Origin: Akkermansiaceae bacterium
GTDB lineage: Bacteria > Verrucomicrobiota > Verrucomicrobiia > Verrucomicrobiales > Akkermansiaceae
Length of the DNA: 34,062 nt
Assembly (NCBI GenBank): GCA_022424905.1
Contig: JAKMGP010000198.1
Span: 1-34,062 of the forward strand
Direction of reading: 5' to 3'
The position numbers and the translations under genes were made by a program. Numbering within the stretch: the stretch's first letter is position 1; each line of letters begins with the position of its first letter. Below the pieces are notes generated by a model, which did no database searches, was not told where the DNA came from, and worked only from the letters and a program-made list of their open reading frames with translations. Positions 1 to 9,149 of this stretch are shown piece after piece.

Positions 1-609
1 GTTTAGACCGACACGATTCCAATCAAAAACCCGGTAAGTGGTGTCTGAATTTTGTTGGATTTCATAAATGAGAAAACCCGCGCCGATTGCGTGAAGTCGA
101 CCAGACGGAATGAAAATGGATTCGCCCGGCTCTGGGCTGACTGCGTGGACTTGTTCTTCTAAGGTTCCTTCAGAGAGGGACTGCTGGAATGACTCGCGTG
201 TACACCCATCTTTTAGGCCAATGTAAAGTTTGGCTTCGGGATCGCATTCGGCGATATACCACATTTCGGTTTTTGGTTCACCACCCAGTTCACGAGAAAG
301 GTTCTCAGGAGGATGGACCTGGATAGAGAGATCGTCGCGAGCATCGAGAATTTTTATTAGGAGCGGGAAACGGTCTCCGGTGAACCCTTTGCCAAAGATT
401 GCCTCGCGGTGATTGGTCCAGAGATCATGGAGTGATTTGCCCGCGTATGGGCCAGACGAGACGATGGATTGTGCATCAGGACGATCACTCATTTCCCATG
501 ATTCTCCGTAGGGCTGATCATCCGGGAGGTTTCGCCGATAGATTTTTTCAAAAGAGCGCCCCCCCCACACACGAGCCATGTAAATCGGCGAAAATGAAAT
601 TGGTTCCAT
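1..609 (-). CDS. manA: Mannose-6-phosphate isomerase, class I (3' end outside window)
   Basis: Zinc-dependent cytoplasmic enzyme interconverting mannose-6-phosphate and fructose-6-phosphate. The gene runs off the left edge, leaving 203 N-terminal residues. Translation of the minus strand from the ATG at 609 starts MEPISFSPIYMARVWGG. It contains QVHPP (zinc-binding His), KTEMWYI (zinc-binding Glu) and a later block IPSGRLHAIGAGF followed by EIQQNSDTTYRVFDW, which are hallmark segments of type I phosphomannose isomerases. AAGGAG directly abuts the ATG with no spacer, which is unusual, but no better start gives the family N-terminus. It is divergent from ftsK across about 170 bases. Fold and family are secure; the C-terminus is unseen. 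Confidence 0.93.
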   Translation of the reverse strand, partial: MEPISFSPIYMARVWGGRSFEKIYRRNLPDDQPYGESWEMSDRPDAQSIVSSGPYAGKSLHDLWTNHREAIFGKGFTGDRFPLLIKILDARDDLSIQVHPPENLSRELGGEPKTEMWYIAECDPEAKLYIGLKDGCTRESFQQSLSEGTLEEQVHAVSPEPGESIFIPSGRLHAIGAGFLIYEIQQNSDTTYRVFDWNRVGLN

Positions 610-777
610 CTCCTTGAAAATGGGGAGAAAAGGATATTTCGACAAGAAAACTGATGTTTGAGTGATTATTTAAGAAACCCAGACTATGCAGATACCTTTA
701 AGTTCCTTCTTGCCTGATCGACCGTTCTTATGCGAAAATAGTTCGCACAGGGAGATTAAGTCTCTTCATCTAAAATA

Positions 778-3228
778 ATGGCCAAGCAAAAAAAGCCGAG
801 GAGACAGCACGCGGTGTTGAAGAAAGAGGGTGGCCAGGAGTTAATTGGAATCGGTTTGATCCTAGTGGGATTATTGATTTTCTGTTCTCTCATCAGGTTC
901 ACAACCGTCGACTTCATAGATTGGAAGTTCTTCGGTAGCTTCGCTCCGGAAGGGGTGGAATCGCGCAATACCCAAAATCTGATCGGGCCAGTTGGTGCTT
1001 TGATCGGATTTGTCTTTATTGCTCTTTTTGGAGCGGCGGCCTATTTGCTTGCAGTTGGAACGATTTGGCTTGGATTTGTGGTGGCATGGTTCAAGAGCCG
1101 GCTAGGTCTTAACACTTTGATTGGTTTCGGGTCACTGATGTTTGCCAGTGCCGCCCTCTTCAGCGTCCTTGAGATTTTTGGAGGCGTCCACTTTGGAAAT
1201 TGGCCTGGAGGTGCGGTTGGCGAGGGTCTTGGTAATTTTGTCTTCAAAAGCCTGCTTGGTTCGGTGGGGGCGACTATCGTATTGTTTGGGGTTTATCTTG
1301 CCAGCGTGATTCTTTTAACTGGATGGCATCCAGTTACTTTTGCCCGTGCGTCTTTAGTATCTATTGGAGCATTCATTTCCAGCTCACGCGCGAAGCGGGC
1401 GGCCAGACCAGCACCACCGGCACCTGTCCAGAAGCGTGCCAAGCGTAAGAAGGGCCAATCTGTGGCTGAGCCAACGCTTGGTCCAGAATCCAGTGTTGAG
1501 GAAGATGGTCAGGGTGTCCTTCAATTAAGGCAGATCCCAACACCGCAAATTATCGATTCATCTCAGAAAAAAGTTGCTCCTCTCGCTGGAGCTCGGCCCT
1601 TTGAGCGCAAGAAACCGACTCATACTGGGCTTAGCACCGAGGGCTTTGAGGATTACGAGTTGCCCGGATTTGATCTTCTTGAATTTGACGAAGAAAATGA
1701 TGTCGAGCCGGAAGACTTCAGTGAAGAACTCCTAGCGACCCAAACAATGATTATCGAGACTTGTCGCGCTTTTGGTGTCGAGGTCACCGCCGGCGATATC
1801 ACCCGTGGTCCTACTATCACGCGTTATGAAATCTATCCGGCTATTGGTTTGCGAGTGAGCCGCATTACCCAACTTGAGGCTGATCTTGCCCGTGCAACTA
1901 AGGCCGAGCGAATCAATATTCTAGCGCCGATTCCTGGCAAGGATACGGTTGGGATCGAGATCGCGAATGATGATCGGGTGGCGGTTGCGCTTCGTGAACT
2001 TCTGCAGGACGAATCTTTTCGCAGCTCCAAGCGAAAGATTCCTCTCGCCCTTGGCAAGGATGTTTATGGAAACACCGTGGTAGGAGATCTCGCTGCGATG
2101 CCTCACTGTCTTGTGGCCGGTGCGACCGGCGCGGGTAAGTCAGTCTGCATCAATTCCATCATCACAAGTATTCTTTATAAGTTTGGTCCTGATGAACTTC
2201 GCTTCATCATGATCGATCCAAAGGTCGTGGAAATGCAGGTTTACGCGAAGTTACCGCATCTTGTCGTGCCGGTTGTTACTGATCCTAAGCGAGTGGTAGG
2301 GGCCTTAAACTGGTGTGTCAATGAGATGGAGCGCCGCTACAAGATTTTTGCAAAGCTTGGAGTAAGAAACTTCGATAGCTTTAACAACCGAGTTCGTACT
2401 GAGGAAGAAGTGGTCACGCCGGAAGAGCAAGAGGATCTTGACTCTATTGTGGACGAAGAGGCGGTTGAATCGATGGCTAAGGCTTTTGAGGATGGCGATC
2501 TCGGCCCAGTCGCTTCGCGGGATGATGAAGTTGATGCAGACGATCTCGAGGTGCCGGACCGATTCCCATACATCGTTGTCATTATTGATGAGCTTGCCGA
2601 TCTTATGCAGACCGCTCCGGCTGATGTCGAAGGAGCGATTGCCCGGATCGCCCAGAAGGCTCGTGCCGCCGGTATACACTTGATCGTAGCGACCCAGACT
2701 CCACGAGCCGATGTTGTCACGGGTATTATTAAGGCGAATATTCCAAGCCGTATTGCCTTTCAGGTTTCGTCGTCACTCGATAGCCGTGTGATTCTCGATA
2801 ATAAGGGTGCTGAGAAATTGGTTGGTAAGGGAGATATGCTCTTCCTGCCCCCAGGGTCAGCCAAATTAGAACGCGCCCAAGGTGCTTTTGTTTCAGATGA
2901 GGAAGTTGAGCAAATCGTCAACTTTTGCGCGAACCAAACCGAACAGCGGTTTGAAGAGAGTATTCAGAAGGTCATCGAAAGCGGCGGGTCAGATGGCGAT
3001 GGTGGTGGCGAAGAAGTCTCAGATGCTGACGAGGAGACACTCGAGCGCTGCATGGAAGTACTTCGTGCCGAAGGAAAGGCTAGTACTTCGCTTCTACAGC
3101 GCCGTCTTCGGCTAGGTTATACCCGTGCTGCCCGCATGATCGATATCTTGGAAGCCCGTGGTATCGTAGGGCCAGCCGATGGTGCTAAGCCACGGGAGGT
3201 TCTTATTCCTGTTACGGGTGACGAATAA
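778..3228 (+). CDS. ftsK: FtsK/SpoIIIE DNA translocase
   Basis: Membrane-anchored hexameric ATPase that pumps chromosomal DNA through the division septum and helps resolve dimers. Of 816 residues, about 1-20 are basic and cytoplasmic. Hydrophobic segments lie around 21-40, 68-105, 112-132 and 160-182, followed by a basic/Pro-rich linker (200-230) and an acidic stretch (285-320). The motor has Walker A GATGAGKS at 448-455 and Walker B VIIDELADLM at 601-610 with D604 and E605. The C-terminal winged helix (gamma domain, about 753-812) includes GYTRAARMIDILEARGIVG. Between RNFDSFNNRVR (531-541) and the Walker B strand lies an acidic segment of about 55 residues that is longer than in typical FtsK. 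No clear Shine-Dalgarno precedes the ATG at 778. Confidence 0.96.
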   Translation: MAKQKKPRRQHAVLKKEGGQELIGIGLILVGLLIFCSLIRFTTVDFIDWKFFGSFAPEGVESRNTQNLIGPVGALIGFVFIALFGAAAYLLAVGTIWLGFVVAWFKSRLGLNTLIGFGSLMFASAALFSVLEIFGGVHFGNWPGGAVGEGLGNFVFKSLLGSVGATIVLFGVYLASVILLTGWHPVTFARASLVSIGAFISSSRAKRAARPAPPAPVQKRAKRKKGQSVAEPTLGPESSVEEDGQGVLQLRQIPTPQIIDSSQKKVAPLAGARPFERKKPTHTGLSTEGFEDYELPGFDLLEFDEENDVEPEDFSEELLATQTMIIETCRAFGVEVTAGDITRGPTITRYEIYPAIGLRVSRITQLEADLARATKAERINILAPIPGKDTVGIEIANDDRVAVALRELLQDESFRSSKRKIPLALGKDVYGNTVVGDLAAMPHCLVAGATGAGKSVCINSIITSILYKFGPDELRFIMIDPKVVEMQVYAKLPHLVVPVVTDPKRVVGALNWCVNEMERRYKIFAKLGVRNFDSFNNRVRTEEEVVTPEEQEDLDSIVDEEAVESMAKAFEDGDLGPVASRDDEVDADDLEVPDRFPYIVVIIDELADLMQTAPADVEGAIARIAQKARAAGIHLIVATQTPRADVVTGIIKANIPSRIAFQVSSSLDSRVILDNKGAEKLVGKGDMLFLPPGSAKLERAQGAFVSDEEVEQIVNFCANQTEQRFEESIQKVIESGGSDGDGGGEEVSDADEETLERCMEVLRAEGKASTSLLQRRLRLGYTRAARMIDILEARGIVGPADGAKPREVLIPVTGDE

Positions 3229-3245
3229 GGGAAGTGGCCATTCCC
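3229..3245. terminator. Short palindrome between convergent ftsK and propeller genes
   Basis: GGGAA (3229-3233) pairs with TTCCC (3241-3245), starting directly after the ftsK stop. There is no U tract, so it is at best a weak or Rho-assisted end point for the two convergent genes. Confidence 0.25.
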
Positions 3246-3275
3246 GCCTGATTATTACGGTCTATTGAAAAGGGA

Positions 3276-4496
3276 TTAATTTCGTTTCTCAATACAGAAA
3301 AGGTGCTCTTCACCACGGAGAAACCAATTGCCATCTGTGATAACCGGCGAAGCCCACAGTGGTTCACTGAGTTCCATCTTAGCTATTTCTTCAAATTCTG
3401 GACCAGGTTTAACCACTGTGATCAGACCCTTTTCAGATCCAAAAACAACATGATCTCGTAAGACCACAAGTGAGGCTGAATGTTCGCGCCCTAGTTTCTG
3501 CTTCCAGAGCAACTTACCTTCGTGTGCTTTCCAACAGGTCGCCGTGCCCGAATCGGAAACTACGAGATAGTAACCTTTCACTACTACCGGACTAGGAACG
3601 TAGGATGGGTTCTTTCGGGTGTGCCAGATCACATGAGTTTCGGTGACGTTTCCGCTGCCGGTGGGGTCAATCGCCATCATATGTTTACTGGGAAAGCCAC
3701 ATGTCATGTAGAGATACTTTTGGTCGTAAACTAAAGAGGCGACAAACTGATCAGTGGGTCCGTCTATGATCCAGTGTTGTTTGCCGGTGTCGGGATCGTA
3801 AGAAGCAACGCTTTTGCTTCCTGAGAGAATGAGTTGGTTTCGTCCACCGATGGTTCGGATTAGAGGCGTGCAATAACTTCGTGTCTTATTTGGTCTGGGC
3901 GTTTTCCATGCTTCGCTGCCGGTCTCCTTATTTAGAGCCACGATGTAGGCGTTTCCGTCGTGATCACCGTTAATAATGACCTTATCCTTCCAAAGGATTG
4001 GGCTGGAGCAGTAACCGTGAACACTTGAAAAAATGCCAGGCCGTTTTTCCCAGAGCTTCTTCCCTTCCAAATTGTAAGCCGCAATAAACATCTTTTCCTG
4101 ATCAAGGAAGCTTACATAAATAGATTTACCATCGGTCACTGGAGTACTCGAAGCGCGGCTATTTTTGCGGTGTACTTTTTCGATGGGTGATTCGAGGACG
4201 GTTTTTTGCCAGAGAGTTTTTCCCGTCTTGATACTGAGGCACATCAGCAGCCGTTCTCCTGATTCTTCGTCAGCCGAAACCAAAAAGAGTTCGTCGCCCC
4301 AAATGATCGGTGAAGCATGTCCCTTGCCGGGAATCTTAACTTTCCATTTCACATCTTTTTCGATCGACCACTCTAGGGGAGCTTTTTCGTCGGGAACCAC
4401 GCCATCCCCGGTGGGACCACGCCATCCTGGCCATTCGCCTGCGGAGCTGTTCGCTAAAAGGCTTAAAAAGATAACCGTGTTTTTTAAAAACGTCAT
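3276..4496 (-). CDS. Secreted PQQ-like (quinoprotein-type) beta-propeller protein
   Basis: Exported 406-residue protein of the PQQ-binding-like repeat family. Residues 1-20 form a signal peptide (MTFLKNTVIFLSLLANSSAG), followed by EWPGWRGPTGDG, a start very common in secreted propellers of Planctomycetota and Verrucomicrobiota. Repeated blades carry aromatic/Gly signatures such as TGKTLWQK, GKKLWEKR, GSEAWKT, TGKQHWIID and EGKLLWKQK, spaced as in an eight-bladed propeller. Many such proteins are annotated outer membrane protein assembly factor BamB-like or PQQ-dependent dehydrogenase-like, but no dehydrogenase catalytic residues are evident. Function is therefore unknown, probably binding or scaffolding in the periplasm. 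It is divergent from the first PSD1 gene across 120 bases, so co-regulation is possible. Confidence 0.85.
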   Translation of the reverse strand: MTFLKNTVIFLSLLANSSAGEWPGWRGPTGDGVVPDEKAPLEWSIEKDVKWKVKIPGKGHASPIIWGDELFLVSADEESGERLLMCLSIKTGKTLWQKTVLESPIEKVHRKNSRASSTPVTDGKSIYVSFLDQEKMFIAAYNLEGKKLWEKRPGIFSSVHGYCSSPILWKDKVIINGDHDGNAYIVALNKETGSEAWKTPRPNKTRSYCTPLIRTIGGRNQLILSGSKSVASYDPDTGKQHWIIDGPTDQFVASLVYDQKYLYMTCGFPSKHMMAIDPTGSGNVTETHVIWHTRKNPSYVPSPVVVKGYYLVVSDSGTATCWKAHEGKLLWKQKLGREHSASLVVLRDHVVFGSEKGLITVVKPGPEFEEIAKMELSEPLWASPVITDGNWFLRGEEHLFCIEKRN

Positions 4497-4616
4497 TCTT
4501 CTGACTACGTCGAAAAGCGAGAGGTCGTTTCAATCCTCAAAAATTCGATGTCATCAGAGCAAGATCGGAGGTTGGATATCCGTAATGATTAGCTAAGCTT
4601 CTCAAGATATTTTCTG

Positions 4617-7607
4617 ATGCTCATTCGTTTTATTTTCACTCTCATTCTTGGTCTTTCCGCACTCAGTGCGAAAGTCAGCTTCAATGACGAAATTCGCCCC
4701 CTATTATCCAATACTTGTTACCGCTGTCATGGTCCGGACGAAGAGGATCGTAAGGCCAAGCTTAGACTTGACACTCGTGAAGGGGCTACGAGGGAGCACG
4801 AGGGGTTTGCCGCTATTTTGCCTGGCAATATCGAAGACAGTGAGTTGATCTACCGTATTGTTACGGATGATGAGGATGAAATGATGCCGCCTCCGGGAAA
4901 GGGGGAGCGATTTACTAAGGAACAAATCGAACTTTTCAAGCGGTGGATCGAAGAAGGAGCGGAATACGAGGTCCACTGGTCATACGCAAAGCCCGTTCGA
5001 GCTGAGATTCCTCGGGTCAATGAAACCATGATGAAGGTTCGTAATCCCATAGATGCATTTGTTCTCAGCCGACTCGAGAAAGAAGATCTTCAGCCTAGCA
5101 AGGAAGCTGATCCTCATACCTTAATTAGACGTGTTGCCCTCGATCTCACCGGACTTCCACCCACTAAGGAGGAAGTCGACGTATTCCTCGCGGATGAGAG
5201 TGCCAAGGCATACGAAAATTTAGTCAACCGTCTTCTCAACAAGCCTGCGTTCGGTGAACACTGGGCTCGTATGTGGCTGGATCTCGCTCGCTATGCGGAT
5301 TCAGCCGGTTATGCGGATGACCCTGGTCGCACTATTTGGGCCTATCGAGATTGGGTTATTCGTGCCTTCAATGAGAACATGCCGTTCGATCAATTCACCA
5401 TTGACCAAATCGCTGGTGACCTAGTTTCCAACCCGACAGAAGATCAACTCATTGCAACAGCGTTCCACCGCAATACTAAGACGAACAACGAAGGCGGAAC
5501 GAGTGATGAAGAATTCCGTAATGCAGCCGTCGTTGATCGTGTCAATACGACTATGGCAACTTGGATGGGGACCACAGCAGCTTGTGCCCAGTGTCATACC
5601 CACAAATATGATCCGATCAGTCATGCTGAGTATTTTCAAATGTTCGCCATTTTCAATCAATCGGAAGACGCCGATCGACGTAATGAAGCTCCAATCATTC
5701 AGGTGATGGGGGATCAGAATAAGAAACAAGCCGCTAAGATTTCCGCCGAGATCGCAAAGTTGGAGATGGAAATGAAATCTGCGAATAAGCCCGACCTTAA
5801 AGCTTTTGCGAAATGGGAGGCGGATTTGAAGCCCAAAGCGAGTCGTTGGCATGTTCTCATGCCAAGCAAGATGGCTGCGAGTTCCGGTGCGAACTTAAAA
5901 GCAGATTATGACGGCTCTATCCTCGTGAGTGGAAAGACAGCCGAAACGGATGATTATACTATTGCCGCCAAAAATAAGCTAAAAAAAATCACCGCAATCA
6001 AGATCGAGGCCCTCGCATATGATAAACTGACTAGCGGAGGCCCAGGCCGAAGTGGAAACTTTGTCCTTAACGAGATCGAACTCAGCAGCGGTAAGAGTAA
6101 AGCTTCTTTTTCTAATGCCTCTTCGACCTATGATCAGAATAAGTTCGAAGCGGCCTCCGCGATCGATGGTGATTCTGGCAATGATTCTGGTTGGGCTGTT
6201 GGTGGATCACTAGGGAAAGATCATCATATCGTGGTGGAGTTAGACAAACCTCTCGAAGGGGAGGATCTTAACCTCAAACTGCTGCAACGCTATCCCAACC
6301 ATGCTCTTGGCCGCTTTCGGGTTTTGGTAACTGATTCTGCAGCTCCTTCCACTGCGCTTTCCTCCGAGACGATTGCGATCCTCAAAAAGTCTCCTGTAAA
6401 ACGGAGTGCTGCTGAGAAGACCAAGTTAATTGCTGTTTATAGCAAGACCAATCCCAATATAATTGCTCAGACCAAGAAGCTTGCGGATCTCAAAAAGCAA
6501 CTGGGCACCGTGAAGCCTCTCACCTCGGTTCCCATCATGCGTGACTTGCCCAAAGATAAGCGTCGTAAGACTCACATTCAACTTCGGGGGAGCTATTTGA
6601 GTCTTGGTGAAGAGGTGAGCCCCGGAGTGCCTCAAGTCTTTGGCTCGCTGCCCCAAGGCTCGAATCCCGACCGGCTCGCCATGGCGAAATGGTTAGTGGA
6701 CCAAGAAAATCCTTTGACCGCTCGCGTGGTTGCTAATCGGTTTTGGGAGAATCTCTTTGGGGTTGGGCTCGTTCTTACAAGCGAGGAATTTGGATCTCAG
6801 GGCGAACGGCCTTCTCATCCAGAACTCCTTGATTGGCTTGCGGTCGAGTTTATGGATAGGGGATGGGATGTTAAGAAATTTCTCCGCCTTCTTGTCACTT
6901 CATCAGCCTATCGCCAGAAGTCTCATGTTAGTGATGAGATGGCCGCACTGGATCCTGACAATCGTCTGGTCGCTCGCGGCCCACGGGTCCGACTTTCCGC
7001 AGAAATGATTCGAGATCAGGCTCTTGCGGTTTCTGGATTGTTGAGTTCGAAAATGTATGGTGTTCCGGTTCGGCCGCCCCAACCTAATCTTGGTCTCAAG
7101 GCTGCCTTTGGAGGCGGAACCGATTGGAGCACAAGCTCGGGCGAAGATAAGTTCCGTCGCGGCCTATACACGAGCTGGCGTCGTTCTAGTCCGTATCCTT
7201 CCATGGCGACCTTCGGAGCTCCTAATCGCGAGGTTTGTACTGTGCGACGTGGTAATACTAATACGCCTTTACAAGCCCTTGTGACCTTGAACGACCCTGT
7301 CTATATTGAAGCCGCTCAAGCTCTTTCTCGACGAATGGTGGAGCAAAAAGGGACGGTTGCTAATATGATCAAACATGGCTTCCAACTCTGCCTTTCACGT
7401 CCTCCTAACGAGGTCGAAACTTCCCGATTGATCGCTTTCTACGATTCCACGCGCAGCAAATATGCCGCCGACCGAAAGCTCGCGCAGGAAATGGCTACCA
7501 ATCCCATCGGCCCAGTTCCTAAAGATGTTGATATCGTAGAGCTCGCCACCCTGACGGTTATCTCAAATGTTCTTCTCAATCTCGATGAGACTTTGATGAA
7601 GCGTTAA
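4617..7607 (+). CDS. PSCyt1-PSCyt2-PSD1 protein (DUF1549/DUF1553) with discoidin-like insert
   Basis: Large exported protein (996 residues) of the planctomycete cytochrome family. Signal peptide about 1-18 (ends LSALSA). The PSCyt1 domain has the c-type heme motif CYRCH (34-38) with a likely axial Met in EMMPPP. The DUF1549 region (about 141-345) has LTGLPPT, HWARMWLDLARYADS and a second CAQCH (323-327). DUF1553 follows from about 690, with NPLTARVVANRFWENLFG and later RRGNTNTPLQALVTLNDP. Between them, residues about 410-575 resemble a discoidin-like carbohydrate-binding fold (SGNFVLNEIEL, AIDGD, LLQRYPNHALGRFRVLVT). These genes are characteristically followed by DUF1501 genes, as here (23-base gap). 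Biochemical role is undefined; a heme-dependent or sugar-degrading envelope function is often proposed. Confidence 0.9.
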   Translation: MLIRFIFTLILGLSALSAKVSFNDEIRPLLSNTCYRCHGPDEEDRKAKLRLDTREGATREHEGFAAILPGNIEDSELIYRIVTDDEDEMMPPPGKGERFTKEQIELFKRWIEEGAEYEVHWSYAKPVRAEIPRVNETMMKVRNPIDAFVLSRLEKEDLQPSKEADPHTLIRRVALDLTGLPPTKEEVDVFLADESAKAYENLVNRLLNKPAFGEHWARMWLDLARYADSAGYADDPGRTIWAYRDWVIRAFNENMPFDQFTIDQIAGDLVSNPTEDQLIATAFHRNTKTNNEGGTSDEEFRNAAVVDRVNTTMATWMGTTAACAQCHTHKYDPISHAEYFQMFAIFNQSEDADRRNEAPIIQVMGDQNKKQAAKISAEIAKLEMEMKSANKPDLKAFAKWEADLKPKASRWHVLMPSKMAASSGANLKADYDGSILVSGKTAETDDYTIAAKNKLKKITAIKIEALAYDKLTSGGPGRSGNFVLNEIELSSGKSKASFSNASSTYDQNKFEAASAIDGDSGNDSGWAVGGSLGKDHHIVVELDKPLEGEDLNLKLLQRYPNHALGRFRVLVTDSAAPSTALSSETIAILKKSPVKRSAAEKTKLIAVYSKTNPNIIAQTKKLADLKKQLGTVKPLTSVPIMRDLPKDKRRKTHIQLRGSYLSLGEEVSPGVPQVFGSLPQGSNPDRLAMAKWLVDQENPLTARVVANRFWENLFGVGLVLTSEEFGSQGERPSHPELLDWLAVEFMDRGWDVKKFLRLLVTSSAYRQKSHVSDEMAALDPDNRLVARGPRVRLSAEMIRDQALAVSGLLSSKMYGVPVRPPQPNLGLKAAFGGGTDWSTSSGEDKFRRGLYTSWRRSSPYPSMATFGAPNREVCTVRRGNTNTPLQALVTLNDPVYIEAAQALSRRMVEQKGTVANMIKHGFQLCLSRPPNEVETSRLIAFYDSTRSKYAADRKLAQEMATNPIGPVPKDVDIVELATLTVISNVLLNLDETLMKR

Positions 7608-7630
7608 AATCTCAAATTATTTTGCATCGT

Positions 7631-9079
7631 ATGAATCCACAGTTAGAAAGCCTGCAATACAATACACGGCGGCACTTTTTTAAAAAATGCTCCATGGGGC
7701 TCGGCGGAGTTGCACTTAGTGAAATGCTCGCGACTGATGCTATGGGCTTAGAAGCTCCCGATAATCCGCTCCTACCTAAGCTTCCGCATTTTGCGCCCAA
7801 AGCGAAGCGGGTAATCTACCTTCACCTCACTGGATCACCACCCCATCTTGATTTGTGGGATCACAAGCCCGAGCTCGTGAAGCGTGACGGCCAGGAATGC
7901 CCGGACGAATACATTAAGGGGAAGAAGTTCGCCTTTACCTCAGGCACCCCCAAGCTCATGGGTAGCCCGCGTACTTTTAAGCAGTATGGTAAGAATGGTC
8001 TGTGGATGTCCGACGCGATCCCGCACTTGCACGGCGTGGCTGACGATCTCTGCATCATCAACTCGATGACCACTGATCATTTCAATCACGCGCCCGCTGA
8101 GCTTTTCGTGCACACTGGTTTCCAGCAGCCGGGCCGTCCTGCCTTCGGAGCCTGGACGACCTATGGTCTGGGATCCGAAAACCAAAATCTACCTGGATAC
8201 GTAGTTCTTATTTCTAGTGGAGTGCAGCCGAATGGTGGGAAGAGTTCCTTCGGCTCGGGCTTTATTCCGTCTGTTCATCAAGGCGTGCAGTGTCGTTCAA
8301 AAGGAGATCCTGTTCTTTACGTCACTGACCCTCCGGGCATGGATCGTAGCTTGCGTCGCTCGAGCCTTGATACCCTCCGCGATCTTAATGAGGCCGCTGC
8401 CAAAGACTTTGCCCATCCTGAAACCCTGACACGCATGGCACAATACGAACTAGCCTTTCGTATGCAAATGTCAGTCCCCGAGGTTATGGATATTTCGAAG
8501 GAATCGAAGAAGACTCTTGATTCCTACGGCGCTCAACCCGGTGCCTCGAGCTTCGCTAATAACTGCCTTCTTGCGCGGCGCCTTGCCGAAGACGGAGTTC
8601 GTTTTGTTCAGCTCTTTGACTGGGGGTGGGATTTCCACGGGACAAATCCCAAGGAAGACATACGCGATGGACTCACCAATAAATGTGCCACTATGGATAA
8701 ACCCATTGCGGCCTTGATCAATGACCTCAAGGAGCGGGGACTCTTCGAAGACACTCTTATTATTCTCGGCGGAGAATTCGGGCGAACTCCATTCCGTGAA
8801 GGCCGAACGGCCAAGGGGAAAGTGCTTGGTCGTGATCATTTTCCTGATTGTTACACCATGGTCATGGCTGGTGGGGGAGTGAAAGGGGGATACACCCACG
8901 GCGCGTCCGATGATCTTGGTTTTTCGGTGGCCCGTAACAAAGTCCACGTTCACGATTTACAGGCTACTTGGATGCATCTTCTTGGGTTTGACCATGAGAA
9001 ACTCACCTACCGCTTTCAGGGCCGCGATTACCGTCTCACTGATGTTCATGGCAAAGTGGTGAAAGATCTTCTTCTTTAA
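7631..9079 (+). CDS. DUF1501 protein (Tat-exported, sulfatase-fold-like)
   Basis: 482-residue DUF1501 protein, partner of the preceding PSD1 gene and almost certainly co-transcribed. The ATG at 7631 is preferred over the in-frame TTG at 7622 because it gives a compact twin-arginine leader (NTRRHFFKKCSMGLGGVAL). Typical DUF1501 segments follow: AKRVIYLHLTGSPPHLDLWD (about 61-80), MTTDHFNHAPAELF, QLFDWGWDFHG, ILGGEFGRTPF and GRDHFPDCYTMVMAGGGVKGG. DUF1501 proteins are structurally related to the alkaline phosphatase/sulfatase superfamily. Asp/His clusters such as GRDHFPD could bind metal, but the usual sulfatase CxPxR nucleophile motif is not visible. The substrate cannot be inferred. No clear Shine-Dalgarno sequence precedes the start. 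Confidence 0.92.
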   Translation: MNPQLESLQYNTRRHFFKKCSMGLGGVALSEMLATDAMGLEAPDNPLLPKLPHFAPKAKRVIYLHLTGSPPHLDLWDHKPELVKRDGQECPDEYIKGKKFAFTSGTPKLMGSPRTFKQYGKNGLWMSDAIPHLHGVADDLCIINSMTTDHFNHAPAELFVHTGFQQPGRPAFGAWTTYGLGSENQNLPGYVVLISSGVQPNGGKSSFGSGFIPSVHQGVQCRSKGDPVLYVTDPPGMDRSLRRSSLDTLRDLNEAAAKDFAHPETLTRMAQYELAFRMQMSVPEVMDISKESKKTLDSYGAQPGASSFANNCLLARRLAEDGVRFVQLFDWGWDFHGTNPKEDIRDGLTNKCATMDKPIAALINDLKERGLFEDTLIILGGEFGRTPFREGRTAKGKVLGRDHFPDCYTMVMAGGGVKGGYTHGASDDLGFSVARNKVHVHDLQATWMHLLGFDHEKLTYRFQGRDYRLTDVHGKVVKDLLL

Positions 9080-9149
9080 TCGAGAAGGCTTAATTAAAAT
9101 CGTGAGGCATTGGCTTGCCATAAAGTTTCGACTCACTAGTCTATTCACG

